Shown: positions 1 through 12,789 of the stretch, one piece after another | How positions within the stretch are numbered: position 1 is the stretch's first letter | Layout: each line of letters starts with the position of its first letter | Source of the DNA: Ceratothoa steindachneri | Taxonomy: Eukaryota > Arthropoda > Malacostraca > Isopoda > Cymothoidae | Reading direction: 5' to 3' | Assembly: GCA_963969495.1 (NCBI GenBank) | Contig: OZ018326.1 | Span: forward strand, 182,133,653-182,197,652 | DNA: 64,000 bases | Position numbers and translations under genes: made by a program | The notes under the pieces: generated by a model | The model's database searches: none | What the model saw: only the letters and a program-made list of their open reading frames with translations | Told to the model about the DNA's origin: nothing

Positions 1-25
1 TAAGGTTTCTTTTAATAGAATCATT

Positions 26-397
26 TCAGCGAAAAATATATTTTGCTGAATTCCAATTAATTAAGTGGTTATTTTCGGACATATGCACAAAAAACGCACT
101 ATTATTTACAACTCTCCAAACATTGTATTTATGATGATTAATACGGACAGATAATTGCTTTCCTGTCTGTCCAAAATATTTACTTGGACAAACAGAACAT
201 TCGTCCGAATAGACTCCCCTAATATTATTACAATTATTATAAACTAGAATGTTTTTTATAGTTGACTCGTATTTGAAAGCAACTGAAATGTTAAAGTTTT
301 TTAAAAGACGGGGAAGGTCAATAAAACAAACAGAGAAGGGTAAAACCAAAATGTTTTTAACATTAAAAGGGATAGCAGGAGTTGTATTATAGAACAT
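26..397 (-). pseudogene. PLE 1 C-terminal GIY-YIG endonuclease domain
   Basis: The segment contains FKYESTIKNILVYNN, then GVYSDECSVCPSKYFGQTGK and RINHHKYNV, and ends with SENNHLINWNSAKYIF. The Y(V/I)GQTG(R/K) block, the Arg/His-rich helix and the final NH..NW motif are typical of the GIY-YIG endonuclease of PLEs. CxxC-like cysteines precede the GIY-YIG core. This is the best preserved block of the element. The same C-terminus recurs at 47440-47980. Confidence 0.8.
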
Positions 398-429
398 CTT
401 TTTTGCAGAAGAAAGAGTTTAAAAGATAG

Positions 430-1225
430 GGATAAGGGTAACATAGTTTATGGCCAATTTCAAAGATATTGGAGATTCCATCTATTCAGGACTAACAACT
501 CGTAAAACCCGTAAAAAGGTAGAGGGAAAAACGGAATATTTGACTTGGGGACTATGTGAAAAGACAAAAATGAATGAGTTTGAATTAGTAGGTTTGCGAT
601 AGATGGAGTATTTAAAACCCGTCGGTATTCTATGAATAAGAAGATCGAGAAAGGGAAGGGTTCTATTATTTTTGACTAATAGGTAAATTTAATGGAAGGG
701 ACGAGTGAATTAAGTTTGGTAAGCAAGCTATTAACATCTTTAGAATTAGTCTACAGGCAAATAAAATCATCAATATACCCGAACCAAACAACAGGGAAGT
801 CAAGGATAGTAGGGAGGAGTCTTGTTTCGAAGACCTCCGTATATAAGTTTGACGAAAATATTTGGCATTGAACGAAAACTTACAAATTTGAGTACAAAGT
901 TAAGAACAATATTTTGCAATTTATCATTAAGGAAATTGAAAAGATCTTTAACTGGAACCTTGGTCAATAATGAGCAGACATCGAAACTAACAAGGGTAAA
1001 ATTATTCGAATACTGAATGGCATTGAGTTTAGGAATGAGGTCGTAGCTATTGGTAACATATGAATGAAAAATGTTCCCAACTAGAGGTGTTAGAAAAGAA
1101 GTAAGCCATTTAGAGAGGTCATAAGAAACAGAACCAACAGAACTTCTAATAGGGCGTAAAGGAAAGTTTGGTTTGTCCGTTTGTACAAGTCCATACAAAT
1201 AAGGAAGGGTGGCGTTACTCGACAT
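430..1225 (-). pseudogene. PLE 1 reverse transcriptase core
   Basis: The segment starts with PYLYGLVQTDKPNFPLRPI, the usual PLE LPKxHKP...RPI region, followed by NLSKWL-like and LVSFDVCSLLTKVPV (motif A, with the D of SFD). After a stop the reading continues with the catalytic GYIDDF motif encoded at 763-780 and the PLE-type FKYSIYRKPTNS motif around 576-620. Known PLE RTs share these blocks in this order. Internal stops and frame changes show it is dead. Identification as PLE rather than LINE rests on the RKPT motif and the GIY-YIG part just downstream. Confidence 0.75.
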
Positions 1226-1496
1226 GAATTTTGAAACTAATTCAGGAAAGTTTTTAAATAATAGCCGTACATTTTTATGGAAATCACTATTAACTTGTAT
1301 AGTGGGATCTTAAAATACTGGGAGGTAAGTACATAGCTTGATCACTTAATAAATCGTTCATTTTAGTAATATTTGAATTTTTATCTATAATCACAACAGT
1401 TCCAGACTTATCGGCCTTAGTAATATGGAATACGGATCTTTACAAAGATTCGATAAAGCAAGACGAAAACGAAAAAGGTAATTAAAGTGGACAGGC

Positions 1497-2096
1497 TTAG
1501 CCAGACTGAAAAACACAACCTTTCACAATAGAAATTGAATCACTGGGTATATCACCGAATTTATCTGAAATGGCCAAACCTTTAGCAATGGAAACAATAG
1601 AGGGGTGGGATGGCTTAGAGAAATTCAAACCATATCTTAAGGCTCTAATAATAGTTTCATCCGAAGCTTCGAAAGAAAGGTTGGTAACAGTTTTTGGTCG
1701 GCGATTCCTTGTCCAACTACTATCCACGATGAATATTTTAACTTTCCCTTCTAGTTTATGTTCCAGTCTTGCAGACTTGGTTCTGAGAGTGCCGAAGATG
1801 GAGTCTTGTAACACATTGGACCAATTAGAAGGGATGATAGCTGTGAAAGCATGGCGTCTTGCGTTAGCTTCCTTGAAGGTGATTGCAATCTCGTACTTCA
1901 AGAAGGAAATACGATTTAAGAGAAGAATCCGCTCAATTTCACCAAAAGGCTGTCCATTGATCTCTTTATAATAATTGCCAATGGAAAACTTGGGGATAAC
2001 TTTTTCGACCAAACACTTCTTAAGAAAGAAGAGTTTTAATTTATTGTGGTGAGCATGGAGGAGAGCTGCGCGATATCCTTTAACGGTGGGTTTCAA
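1497..2096 (-). pseudogene. PLE 1 N-terminal region of the RT protein
   Basis: Open segment of about 199 residues upstream of the RT core. It holds a basic N-terminal stretch (HAHHNKLKLFFLKK), a central part, and a downstream segment resembling the region before RT motif 1 in PLEs. Beyond its stop the homology continues downstream in other frames to the RT core. The N-terminal domain of PLE proteins is poorly conserved, so this call rests mainly on position and orientation. No intact start can be chosen. Confidence 0.55.
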
Positions 2097-2142
2097 CGCA
2101 GGGTAGAGTTGGTAAAGTTTCAGAAAGATATGAGCGTAGTTG

Positions 2143-2192
2143 AGTTTGAATTAGTAGGTTTGCAACAGATGAAGTATTTAAAACCAGTCAGT
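2143..2192 (-). repeat. Duplicated PLE RT segment upstream of PLE 1
   Basis: About 50 bp nearly match 576-625, which encodes the FKYSIYRKPTNSNS block of PLE 1. Here the block lies on the 5' side of the PLE coding region and reads FKYFICCKPTNSNS in the same orientation. It looks like the tail of a second, truncated PLE copy in tandem with PLE 1, or an internal rearrangement. Confidence 0.65.
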
Positions 2193-2199
2193 CCTATAT

Positions 2200-2366
2200 A
2201 TTTTACTAGCTTATATATACCCTTATTATATTATTTTCTCTCATAGTTATCCTTGATAATGAACTGAATAAAGTTCTAAAGTACTTGGAAGCACCTTTTC
2301 ATTTTTCCTGCGGGACATTGGATTCATTGTGAACCTCATGTGCTACTTTGTGAGTTATTCATTTGA

Positions 2367-2367
<1 letters not shown>
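2200..2367 (-). repeat. PLE terminal segment
   Basis: The plus strand reads ...AAAGTACTTGGAAGCACC... and ...GCTACTTTGTGAG... just before (TA)n. The same blocks recur at 48260-48390 in the same orientation and at 47043-47190 in reverse, always with the GCTACTTTGT end beside (TA)n. The copy here is at the 5' end of PLE 1, while the other two are at 3' ends of PLE coding sequences. That makes it an inverted terminal repeat of the element. Confidence 0.65.
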
Positions 2368-2438
<71 letters not shown>

Positions 2439-2455
2439 TCACAATATATGCAACA

Positions 2456-2532
<77 letters not shown>
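2368..2532. repeat. (TA)n microsatellites, two arrays
   Basis: Alternating TA runs at 2368-2432 and 2461-2532, separated by 28 bases of unique sequence. They directly flank the 5' terminal segment of PLE 1. Confidence 0.95.
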
Positions 2533-2536
<4 letters not shown>

Positions 2537-3479
2537 AAAGAATATGCACATCACCATAATGCTTTCTCGCCATTACTCGCGTGAACTTCGCTACCCTCTC
2601 ATAGAGCACACCACGCCTGGTAGAATCAATGCGCACAATTTCCTCTCTGTCAACACATTCAGATTCCATCTCAGTCATTTATCCGTGAATTGGAATCTTC
2701 TTATGTTGCCCGACGGAGACATATGGAGGAAAGATGATTTTACTCCCTAACGCACGGAGTAGTGTCCTCTGTTCTATACTCTGTGAAGGAACATTCCAGA
2801 CATCTTCAATTCCCATAACTATCATCTTTACATTGATCCAATGTTCCAATTCAACTAGCGGCTACCCCGTTCCTTTAAAAGCATAAGGTAATAATAGGGG
2901 TTATTATTATTTTATTATTACTATCATTTTAGAACTTTACCCCTCAAAAAGAATTCACTTGTCCGTCTATTTTATTTACTTTGGGATTTCTCCTCTATTC
3001 ATAAAGACCTTGAGCATAACCTAGGACTCAAACTAAGGGTCTTTGGGACTTAGGACAGCTACTCGAAGACAATCTCCCCATGAAACGCAATCTGTCACTA
3101 ATCATATCCAATGTGTCTCAACTGCATTCAATGTAGTAGCGGCACTTAAAATCGTTTCGGGGGCCAGAGAGGGCAAGGGTATTCGCTTCCGTTGATCGAG
3201 AAAATGGATTTAAGTTTGTATTTCAAGTTCTGGTGTTCTGAATTCGAACTTTTTCCTTAGAGGTTATACGATCGCAGATGGTGTTTTCCCACCGCCGGAT
3301 TTCCTATGCTTCGACTTTTTTACCTTTTTCAGTTTTTTTGTTTTTTTTCAGTTTTCATGGTTTTTAACGTCCAATTTCACCTTTATTCCACTCTGGCACG
3401 AAATATCCTCTGTGTATTTCCGTTTTTTCTCAGGTAGGCTAATATTGGATTGCATGAAAAAGTGAGCCAAACACGCGCC
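2533..3479. other. Unannotated stretch
   Basis: No coding region, RNA or repeat was recognised here. Open frames are short and carry no motif. Confidence 0.6.
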
Positions 3480-4095
<616 letters not shown>

Positions 4096-4715
4096 CCAGT
4101 ATTGGTCATCTACTATATACCACTACTTTTCGGATATTTAATCAATATCTCATCATATATAATAAGTGTAACCTGGCCCATCTGAATCAAGTGAAAATTC
4201 AGTGTATGGATAATAACCCTAAGCAAACTCCACTTTACTAAAATTATTCAGCAGAAGTTAAACATGAGAGGTAATATGAAGGAAACACAACAAACATCAA
4301 ATTGATTCACCTGTCCTAAATTTTAGAGCTAAATGGTAAAAAATAGCTTCATATAGATTTAAATAATATATTTATTTATATGTAATTACTTGTATAGCTA
4401 ATGTAACAAGTTAGGTGAACTTATGCTGACAAAAATGTATATAAATCTCGCATGTATCAGCGTGAATTCATAGTAACAGAAGGTTTATTACCACTAACCT
4501 GTAAAGAAGTATCATTGTAATATTTATCAGAATTACTCTTATCATCTGGTTCCATTATTAATGATTCTAAGATGTTTCTAGAGAGGGTCACCTTCATTGC
4601 TACGAGTGACAATTGCGAAACATGTTGCCAAGCATTTCTCCTTTCTAAAGGGTGAAGTAAGACTACTTTGCTGAGTGAAAATTGATATGGAATATTATTT
4701 TGAGGCACGTGCGAG
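4096..4715. other. Unannotated stretch
   Basis: AT-rich sequence in which no gene or repeat was recognised. Short open frames lack motifs. Confidence 0.6.
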
Positions 4716-5115
4716 TCTAGTCGCAGTCGACTCTACATCTCACTATGTCGGTCATTCCCTGTTTTGCTTTTTATTGTTTTTGTAATACCATTATAACTGT
4801 TCGGCCGATTCTAACAAAATTTGAAACCCTTATGTTGTTATACATTCTCTTCCGAATGATATAATTATCAAAGTCCTCCCAAGTTAGCTCATGGATTATT
4901 ATTTTTGGCTATAACCTCATATCTATTCAGCTGATTGTAACGAAATTTGAAACTATTATGTTTTTTTACATTCTCTTTAGAATGATATAAATTCCAAGGT
5001 CCTCCTAAGGATAGTCTTTAAATTATTGGAAGCTTTGAAAGTCGTAAGGTCATAAATCAGAATAATTGAGAGCACGTGACGTTTTGGTCAGCAGACCTTG
5101 TTTTCAATCAAGGCT
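4716..5115 (+). repeat. Dispersed repeat family A, copy 1 (two internal units)
   Basis: It starts with a small GC hairpin and GACTCTACATCTCACTATG. Two diverged subrepeats of about 130 bases follow, each with TTGAAAC..TATG..TACATTCTCTT and AATGATATAA...AAGGTCCTCC-like blocks. It ends with GTCGTAAGGTCATA and GGTCAGCAGACCTTG. The same family is at 45505-45650 (+, no internal unit) and 46195-46715 (-, three units). It has no coding capacity. Confidence 0.75.
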
Positions 5116-5212
5116 GATCCGCTTATTAATGGAGCAGTTTTATAAGTAAACACGCTCGCAGTTTGTTATTATTAACAAGGCGTATGGTTAGACTTCTTCA
5201 TGGTTGCTTCAA

Positions 5213-5449
5213 TGGATAGACAGCTTTCTTGGACGTTGATGTGAAAGCTGGCACTTGTGGTGGAGCGATGGTGGCAGCCAAGAGAGAGTTGTGTGAATTA
5301 CAGTAAAATGCATCTCGCCTTACTCAAGAATTAATAGGCCACGAATGGTCTAAATTTGGCGAGTGTCGCCATCATGGGTTTACCTATACATCCAGCTAGA
5401 TTGGAGTGAGATGCTGTTATACATTCTAACCTATAGTAAATGTTAGAAG

Positions 5450-5539
<90 letters not shown>

Positions 5540-5776
5540 CTTCTAACATTTATTATAGGTTAGAATGTATAACAGAATCTAACTCCAATCTAACTGGATG
5601 TATAGGTAAACCCATGATGGTGATACTCGACAAATTTAGACCATTCGTGGCCTATTAATTCTTGAGTAAGGCCAGATGCATTTTACTGTAATTCACACAA
5701 CTCTCTCTTGGCTGCCACCATCGCTCCACCACAAGTACTAGCTTTCACATCAACGTCCAAGAAAGCTGTCTAATCA
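5213..5776. repeat. Long palindrome with microsatellite centre
   Basis: The arms are about 240 bases each (5213-5451 and 5535-5776) and are near-perfect reverse complements. The outer ends read ATAGACAGCTTTCTTGGACG and its complement; the inner ends read ATGTTAGAAGACA and TGTCTTCTAACAT. Between them lies (CA)n followed by (TA)n at 5452-5533. The transcript could fold into a very long hairpin. A foldback transposon is the simplest reading, but no transposase motif is present in the arms. The two arms differ at several bases. Confidence 0.9.
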
Positions 5777-5829
5777 AAAATTTAACTTACCTACAGTAAA
5801 TGATCGATTAGACCACTACTTTGATCAAT

Positions 5830-6786
5830 CACTACTCTGAGTCTTTTTTTCACACACACAAACATTTCTATACTTCATTAATACCAATTTCTTGCCAAGA
5901 TTCACGTACTTTACTTTTTAATTCTGGTTCAGTTGCTCCCAAAATCAGTAATCTATGGGATTAAAATCTTGACTTTGCGGTGGTCACTCATTTTTCGTCC
6001 TTAATCTTGGCGTATTGCTAATTACAAACGAATTTTCTTGATGCAGGCGACGACAATCAGGCGACAACTTTGTTTTTAGGAGTTTAATGTAATTAGCAGA
6101 ATTCACTTTTGTTGTTTCAGTATCAATAAAATGAACCACTCTTTTGCCACTCTGAGAAACCCCTACAGATATCATATCTTTTTGGTAAATCTTGAAGTTT
6201 CATGATACAATCTGTTTATCGGAATGTCACCCTAGACAACATCATTTTGGCGGTTTCACAGAATTTCTAAAGTAAAATCTTTTTTATCCATGAAGAGAAT
6301 ATTTTGAATATCAACAACGGAGAAGTTAGCAAGTAACTGTCAGGATCTTATTTTTCTTTTCCCCCTTAACAGTACCACTTTTTCTAGAAGATACTATTTC
6401 TTGAAGGCTCTTAGCTTTTGTGTCTTAATTATTTGTACTACAGAACTCCTTCCAATATTCAAGTTTTGGAAATTGTCCTTTGCGATAAATGACTTCCTGG
6501 TTTATCGACTTGAGACGAAGATGTTATCATTAATGTAATTCACATTTCTCTGTTCTGAAGCTGTTTTAGGTCTCCCGCTTCCTGGTTTTCTGTTAGTACT
6601 TCAGGAATCGTTTTTAAGTCTTTTCACAGCACGTCTTTTCCACATTTTTTCAGAAAATTCTCTCAAAACTCTTCCAAACTTCCATTCCTTTTCATAGTAA
6701 CAAGCTTTAATGAAATATGATCTTCTTTTGACAACGTCATTATGGGTAATGAGGAACTGTAAATAAAGATATCCATAATATGACAT
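5830..6786 (-). pseudogene. Tc1/mariner-type transposase relic 1
   Basis: From the 5' side it holds an HTH-like segment (YYEKEWKFGRVLREF), the linker SGRPKTASEQRNV, a first catalytic-D block (LFMDKKDFTLEI), SVGVSQSGKRVVHF with KVNSANYIKLLKTKL, and a third block (QDFNPIDY, then FWEQL after a stop). The FQQDGA block expected after the RRLH segment is degraded to FVISN. Several stops and frame changes are present. Clear terminal inverted repeats were not found. It lies immediately right of the palindrome. Confidence 0.75.
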
Positions 6787-7052
6787 GATTATTCATGTAG
6801 GCTTTTATAAGAACGTGAAAATTCCTGTATGAAATTGCACATTAAAATAATATTTTATCTCGATATTCATTTTTTTTTATTCACGTTATTTTTGTGAATG
6901 GAAGAAAACAATAATAGGTATCTAAATTACGAGTTTCTTTTGCATTCAAAAAAGGAAGATTGAAAGTATCTTGCATATGATAATTATCATGAATAGAAAG
7001 GAGGTTAGTGAGATATTATTTCTTTAAAAAACGTCATTTTGGGGGGACCACC

Positions 7053-7054
<2 letters not shown>
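6787..7054. other. Unannotated AT-rich stretch
   Basis: Nothing recognised before the TA array. Confidence 0.6.

Positions 7055-7110
<56 letters not shown>
7055..7110. repeat. (TA)n microsatellite
   Basis: Uninterrupted alternating AT. Confidence 0.95.
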
Positions 7111-7112
<2 letters not shown>

Positions 7113-9649
7113 GTGAGCAAATTATTTCAAAAAGCGCGTGGCATACACATTAGCTCCGTCATATGCCATTTCTCCAACACGTCAGAGGGGCCAATCCGGT
7201 AAGAAAAGGAATTAACTTTTTGCCTTAGGCTACAGTTTGGACAAATCTGTTTCATCAATAACCATCATTCAGGACAAATATAATGTGACATTTGGTCGCA
7301 AAGAGTAACTGAGGTTTTTGTGTTTATGGAAAAGTACGCCTCAGGCTGAATCTTGTGGTCTTTTGAGGGTCCGGTGGCAGCCCTGCTGGTTTGAGATTGC
7401 GGTCAGTGTTTAGACGATAGAGGAAGGATAATTCAAAGTTTGTGTTTTACTTTTTCAAACATCATGTAAGGACTGGGCAGTTAAGTTTGTTATGGGATTA
7501 GTAGGTATGTATAGTCGAACGTTTGATAGGACGTGGTCGGTGAGCGACTGATTCCATCAGTAAAATGCTTAAAGTGCATGTTCACACAACCGGGGTGATT
7601 ATAGGTCTGAGAAAGATGAGAGATATGCAGTATATTTAGCATATATTGTTAGATTCACCGCTTAAATGACGTCTTAAGCGTGAATTGAGGTCACGGAAGG
7701 AATGCGTTTACGGACTCTTTTTCCTTGAGAGTACGCCATTTTAAGTCTAGTACAAACAAGAAGTGATGCAAGAAGTCACCACCTATGGTTGGGTGACTGA
7801 GTTTAACAACTAAGAAGAGCTAAGGAAGAGACCACCGAGGAAAGATAGAGATGGAAAGTGGTTTCTTTTAATAGACTGTGATAGGCTGAGCTGAGATATT
7901 TTTTAGCCAGGAGACTCTCGAATGTTGACGTCTGTCTTGATATGAACCCAGAATTATGTTGGGTTGTTAAGCCGTTGGCAACAAGAAAATTGAGTTCCGG
8001 ATGAAAAGAACAGGTGACCTAGCCATGCATAGCTCATACGTAGAATGCTTAGGCAGGCTGATGGAATCCTCACGAGGAAAATTTTCTTGAGCTAGACATG
8101 CTGGTGCAGCTAGTAGATGCCAAAGTTTGGGTGTAGAGAGGGAAATGACCCCTCTGAAGAGGTTAGGTTAAGATTGGGTCCTGTATTCTTTCGTGAAATA
8201 CGGATATCGATTCCTGTAGATGACGAGGCACAATTGTGAGACTGGTAGCTGCTGAAGAGTTTAAAACTCCATGAGCACGTTCTTGAGTGGCTTGCGGAAG
8301 CGAAGGGAGATGATTGATGTAAAGTAAACTGGAGGAAACAGGAGAAAATAGCAATTTGCTTGCTTCCACGTGGGTGACAGGCAGTGATGGGCCTCACCTT
8401 TCAACTCTTGATGTTGCAACTCCAGCTAGCACTCTCACTCCATGTATCTCCTGGAGAAAGAGCCAGACCGATCCAAGAACAAAGAGGGTGAGCGGAAGCC
8501 TGGAGTCTTGTCTCGGAACGAGCTTTTATCACGCAGCTTCTTGGGCAGATTCTGGACAAGGACTAATGGCTGCTAGCAGCAGCAGCCACTAGTTTCTGGC
8601 CACCTAAAGCAGTTTTGATGCGTTGCTGTCCTAACCTAACCTTAGACTAACCGTAACCTCGCGATAGCTTTGAATTCGTTGCCCTAACTCTTCCAAAAAA
8701 AGACCTGAACCTATCCCTTCACCATTTTATAGTACTGATTTCTCAAGCACCAATTATAGCGTATGTAATTAACATAAACTTACTTAGTTTATCACGACCG
8801 GGATGCCATTTATTAAATCTTTCAATTTAATATTTATTTAATACACTGTATTTTAAACCATATTCCGTATTGTATTCTCTCTGGATTTCAGAGGAGTAAT
8901 GCTTTTCTTTGCGATCGTGTCATTGCTTTGTTGCGCTTATTATTGGGGTAAGGGACCCACCGTTTCATTTCCCTTCATACTTTTGTACAGAAAATGTATC
9001 ACGGCTATTTCGAGCTAAGAGAGAAGAAGCAATACTCACACGTTGTAAACATTGTCCTTCAGACAACTCAGGTGGCATTCACACACATTTTTCCTTTATA
9101 TGAACTCACTTGTTCATGGCTCATTTAACATTATTGCCATTTCACGAGTGCCCTTTAAAAGAGTAGACTCGAAAATTTCTAAAAGTAGAAAGATAATTTG
9201 CTGAATAGAGAGGTGTACCTTCCAAAATTGTGTGAGCGGAATATTTTGTACCAACGCTGACGTTTACAAATATGCGACACAATTCGATACACTACTGTAA
9301 TGATTTCTTTACTGGTAGTATAACACTATTACCTTTATTGTATTCATGAAGGATCACATGCCTTATATTTGGTTGATTTGCTACCATCATAAAAGCCTCA
9401 AAAATAATAAAGTAATCTTTAAACAGTTTACTGCAACTATAGAATAATTTAATCAAAGATAAGAATCATTTATATGTCATCTATTAACGTTATTAATCTA
9501 TTGACAGCATAATATTTATATATACTAAAAAATAAAGGCAATCTTTATATTTAGAAGCATGTATGTGTTTTGTCCCCTCAAACTTATATGGGAATTGTTA
9601 ATCACTCGAGTTCGGATTCGAAATCATTTCTTGATACCTTTGTTTTGTT
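7111..9649. other. Unannotated stretch
   Basis: No coding region was recognised. The part from about 8100 to 8660 is richer in GC than its surroundings and has overlapping short open frames on both strands, none with a motif. At 8630-8644 there are two and a half CCTAA units, which is too short to call an interstitial telomere. Confidence 0.55.
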
Positions 9650-10162
9650 CTTGCCTAACACAGGACCTTAGACTCCTATGGGCCATTTAAAATGTATAAT
9701 TTATTATGACCTCCTTTTTTCAATGTTTTTTGAGTTGTTCCTCCACATTTCTTACGAAATAAGGAGGAATTACGAGTTAGAAAATGGTTTACGAGAATGA
9801 AGAGAAGAGCAGATATCAGCTCGTGATTTGCGGTTTGCTTCGGACAATTCATGAGACACCCATTTTCCGAATTTTGGAACCTTTCCAAGCAGTTGAAGAT
9901 GATGCTGAACAGTTGTATGGTTTGGACCAAGCTTGCTTTCTAATTTTTCAACTGACACTGCAGTCTTATTTAAATGATGAAACAAGGAGCTTTTTATTAA
10001 ATTGAACTGGACGTTCTGTTCAGGCTTCAACTTCAAGGCTGAAATCTCCATCTCTATATTTTGAAAACAGCTTCTGCAAGTTTCTTTCTTAGGCATCTTC
10101 TCCATAAGCTGTATATATATTTCGAGTGGCTTCAGCTGCTGATTTTTCTTTCTTAAACTCAT
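9650..10162 (-). pseudogene. mariner transposase relic 2 (N-terminal half)
   Basis: The minus strand encodes the mariner N-terminal HTH region: MPKKETCRSCFQ, then a shifted segment, then a second HTH block (NHTTVQHHLQLLGKVPKFGKW) followed by VSHELSEANRKSRADICSSL. This matches the conserved HST-V-HL...GKV-K-W-PHEL part of mariner transposases. After the RKPF segment only scraps of the catalytic core remain. The D residues are lost, so this is a truncated relic. Confidence 0.8.
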
Positions 10163-10360
10163 AAGGCATTATCGCCTTAAATGCTCCTTAGACACTTTCA
10201 TGTTTTAAGAGGTACAATTAGTTAAATTCTAATGATAAAATCCTGCAAAAGTAAATTTAATTAGTTTAAACGTGTCTTAATTCCTATAAATATTACTTGA
10301 TGTCAATTGGGACTCCAAAATAATGTTAAATCAAATTCGGACAGAGCGTATGGGATGACT

Positions 10361-10362
<2 letters not shown>
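10163..10362. other. Unannotated spacer
   Basis: AT-rich, with nothing recognised. Confidence 0.5.

Positions 10363-10433
<71 letters not shown>
10363..10433. repeat. (TA)n microsatellite
   Basis: Alternating AT, about 71 bases. Confidence 0.95.
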
Positions 10434-10438
<5 letters not shown>

Positions 10439-12789
10439 ACGATAGAATTTGTAACCGTAAACGTTTCAAGGCATAAGTGAGCATGCGCAGAAGTCAGCTG
10501 GAAAGTGAATTTCCGTGATGTCATATTACGTCATACGTTCAGTATGTACAGACTCAATATTACAATACAAAATATTTTAAATCAATGCCTCAACAATGTA
10601 AGAAGTTTCAATGTTATCGAAAGTGTTTTCGTTAACTTTCTATAATTGATCCACCACAGAAATAAACCACGTAGAAATAAATAAAAACGACAACAACCTA
10701 ATCTAATCTCTGTTAAACGTCAAACAAATCAAATTATCCCAGAAAAAATAAACATATTAATACTGTTTATATTTGGATGAATAAATAATACAGGCAAATA
10801 TATGCCATATCAATTTGGTCGCCATATCGTGCTCAATAACATTTTTGTTAACTGTATTTTTTAATGTCACTCAGGATATTAATTATCAGTTGAATTTACT
10901 AGTGAATGATGTAAATACCTTTAATTTGCATTCTTTTTTGTGTGATCAAACTGTAGACATTTACATTGTTTTCTTTTCCGATAGAAATGCCTCTGCGAAT
11001 AGCCAATTTCTAAAACTTTAACTAAAATAATTGGTTTTGTGTTAGTTGATTCAATAAGATTATTTCTTTCTCGCTATATTTTATTAAAGAACTGTTTAAT
11101 TTACTTGGAAGAAGCTCCCTATTTTGTAATTTAATGCTTCTTTCCAAATCTATAGTTTCTCTGATGTGATATTTATCGCAATTAGGGCAACGTATTTAAT
11201 AAAGAGGTTTAGGGTTTTATGATAATGTCTCTTAAAAATTATTAAGAGAGTTGTTGGCAATAGAAAGTAATCTAATTCCATCCGTAATGATTTTTTTATC
11301 TTTAGAAAGTTAGACGGTACTTTTCACTAATTGATGCAGAGGAATTATTGAAGAAAAAATATTAACATATGAAAAAGATAAGTCGATTTTATTCTAGAAA
11401 TTTCGTTACAATTTTAACCTATTTTTACCAGCCCTGCCACCTTAGTTTTATTCTCAATAATGGAACGATTACTAAATTTATGGATTTTTTTCCACGGCTA
11501 AAGAAAATTTGGGGCAACCTCCAGAGCACGTAACCTAGCTGCGGGGAGAATTGGCGCATGACCACGCTTGCCCGCCTCCTACCGAATCCAACCCTGGGTC
11601 TGTAAACTGCCGTGCTGCTCTGAGGTTTAGATAACTGCCAAAATCTGTAATCGATAAAATCAAATTAAGTGACCGATTATTTTTAAGATTAAACTATAAT
11701 TAAAAGAAATCCGCCTCCCCCCCCCCTCAATAAGCCGACGCATACAAATGTCAAATGAAATATTTAAATAAGCAAAGAAATATTAATGTCCCTAAATGGG
11801 CTATCAAGAACGTGGTCGACACTAACCTAAGTTACCGGAGTCCTTTCCTTGACGAAAAAAGGAAACGGGCAGTTAGATGGAAATATGTGTGCATAGTGAG
11901 CAGGTCAAAATAAGACTGCGACTATCAAGGGAAAGTGGTAATTTTAACCAGCGTATCAGGTTAAAATTGGCATCAAAGGGGTCACAAAACAGGATCCGAC
12001 CATAGGAGACTGAAAGTACGGTCTCACTTAACAGGTCTTTCTAAATGTAACAAATAAAGGCTTACTTAAGCCAAAAAATACTACGTACCTTGTTAGCTCT
12101 TAACTCTCAACGGAGCTTTAACTTAAGAGCTACACTAAAGACAGGCAAACCACGTTTCCTTGGATTAGGGCATAAAAACGCTAGTTAACAAAGGCGCTGA
12201 AAGTTCCTACCCATGAAAAATACTGGTTTAACGGGTTCAGTGAAATTAATTAAGTTGTTAAAATTAGCCAGAGTTCTAAATTACAACCAAATTCCAACAA
12301 ATACAAAATGTGAATACTAATTTAACGCTTAACCTCAATATTTTCCCTGCACGGAAATTTTCCTCTGGCGTTGTCCCAGAAATGGCAAAAAATTCTGATA
12401 ACTTCTACAGAAATTCACTTTCTCTTAAAATATGTCTTATAATAATGTGCATATTTTAAGTGTTGCTAGTCTATGTGCTAGAATTAGTAATCCAGATTTC
12501 TCCTTTAAACTTAACTCTTTTAACATGGTGCAATTTTTAAGCTTTTTTGAGTATTTTAGCCAAAAATCTGTAAGGTCACCTATGATAACCTTTCACATTA
12601 AATAGTTTTCATATTAATGAACTTATATACAATCATAGAAAAGAAGAAAATTTTCCCAAGCTTTAATCAATACAATTTTGAAACTTAAAAACCATAGAAA
12701 AATTTACTGTTGTTTTAAAATCTAATAATGGAAATATGATAGCGATATTGAATTCTTTTTTTTAAATAGACAAGATGAACTCTTTGCTT
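10434..12789. other. Mostly unannotated stretch with one repeat copy
   Basis: It contains the first copy of a ~175-bp direct repeat (11246-11425) and a small perfect hairpin at 11940-11968 (10-base arms, 9-base loop). A GC-richer patch lies near 11510-11640. The minus strand around 10800-11200 has a diffuse coding look, with Lys/Asn-rich frames broken by stops, but no motif I can name. Confidence 0.5.
11246..11425. repeat. Direct repeat B, copy 1
   Basis: Shares long blocks with 13880-14054, including AATTCCATCCGTAATGATTT, TTGATGCAGAGGAATTATTG and GTCGATTTTATTCTAGAAA. The two copies are 2.6 kb apart in the same orientation, with a PLE fragment between them. Confidence 0.85.

Larger units (their letters stand above)
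1..2367 (-). mobile_element. Penelope-like element (PLE) 1, decayed
   Basis: A minus-strand retroelement with an N-terminal region, a reverse transcriptase and a C-terminal GIY-YIG endonuclease-like part, in PLE order. The coding sequence is split by stops and frameshifts into pieces at 2096-1497, 1225 to about 430, and 397-26. The 5' side ends in a terminal segment (2200-2367) that abuts a (TA)n array. The 3' end runs off the window, so its boundary is not seen. PLEs use RT plus an endonuclease for target-primed insertion. This copy cannot be active because of its many disruptions. Confidence 0.8.

Noticed and set aside
2363..2678. Open frames of Ile-Tyr repeats (also near 5.4, 7.0, 10.3, 21.2, 21.9, 44.4 and 49.0 kb)
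   Set aside because: They are translations of (TA)n microsatellites and have no coding value.
8630..8644. CCTAACCTAACC, resembling the arthropod telomere repeat
   Set aside because: Only two and a half units; expected by chance in AT-rich DNA.
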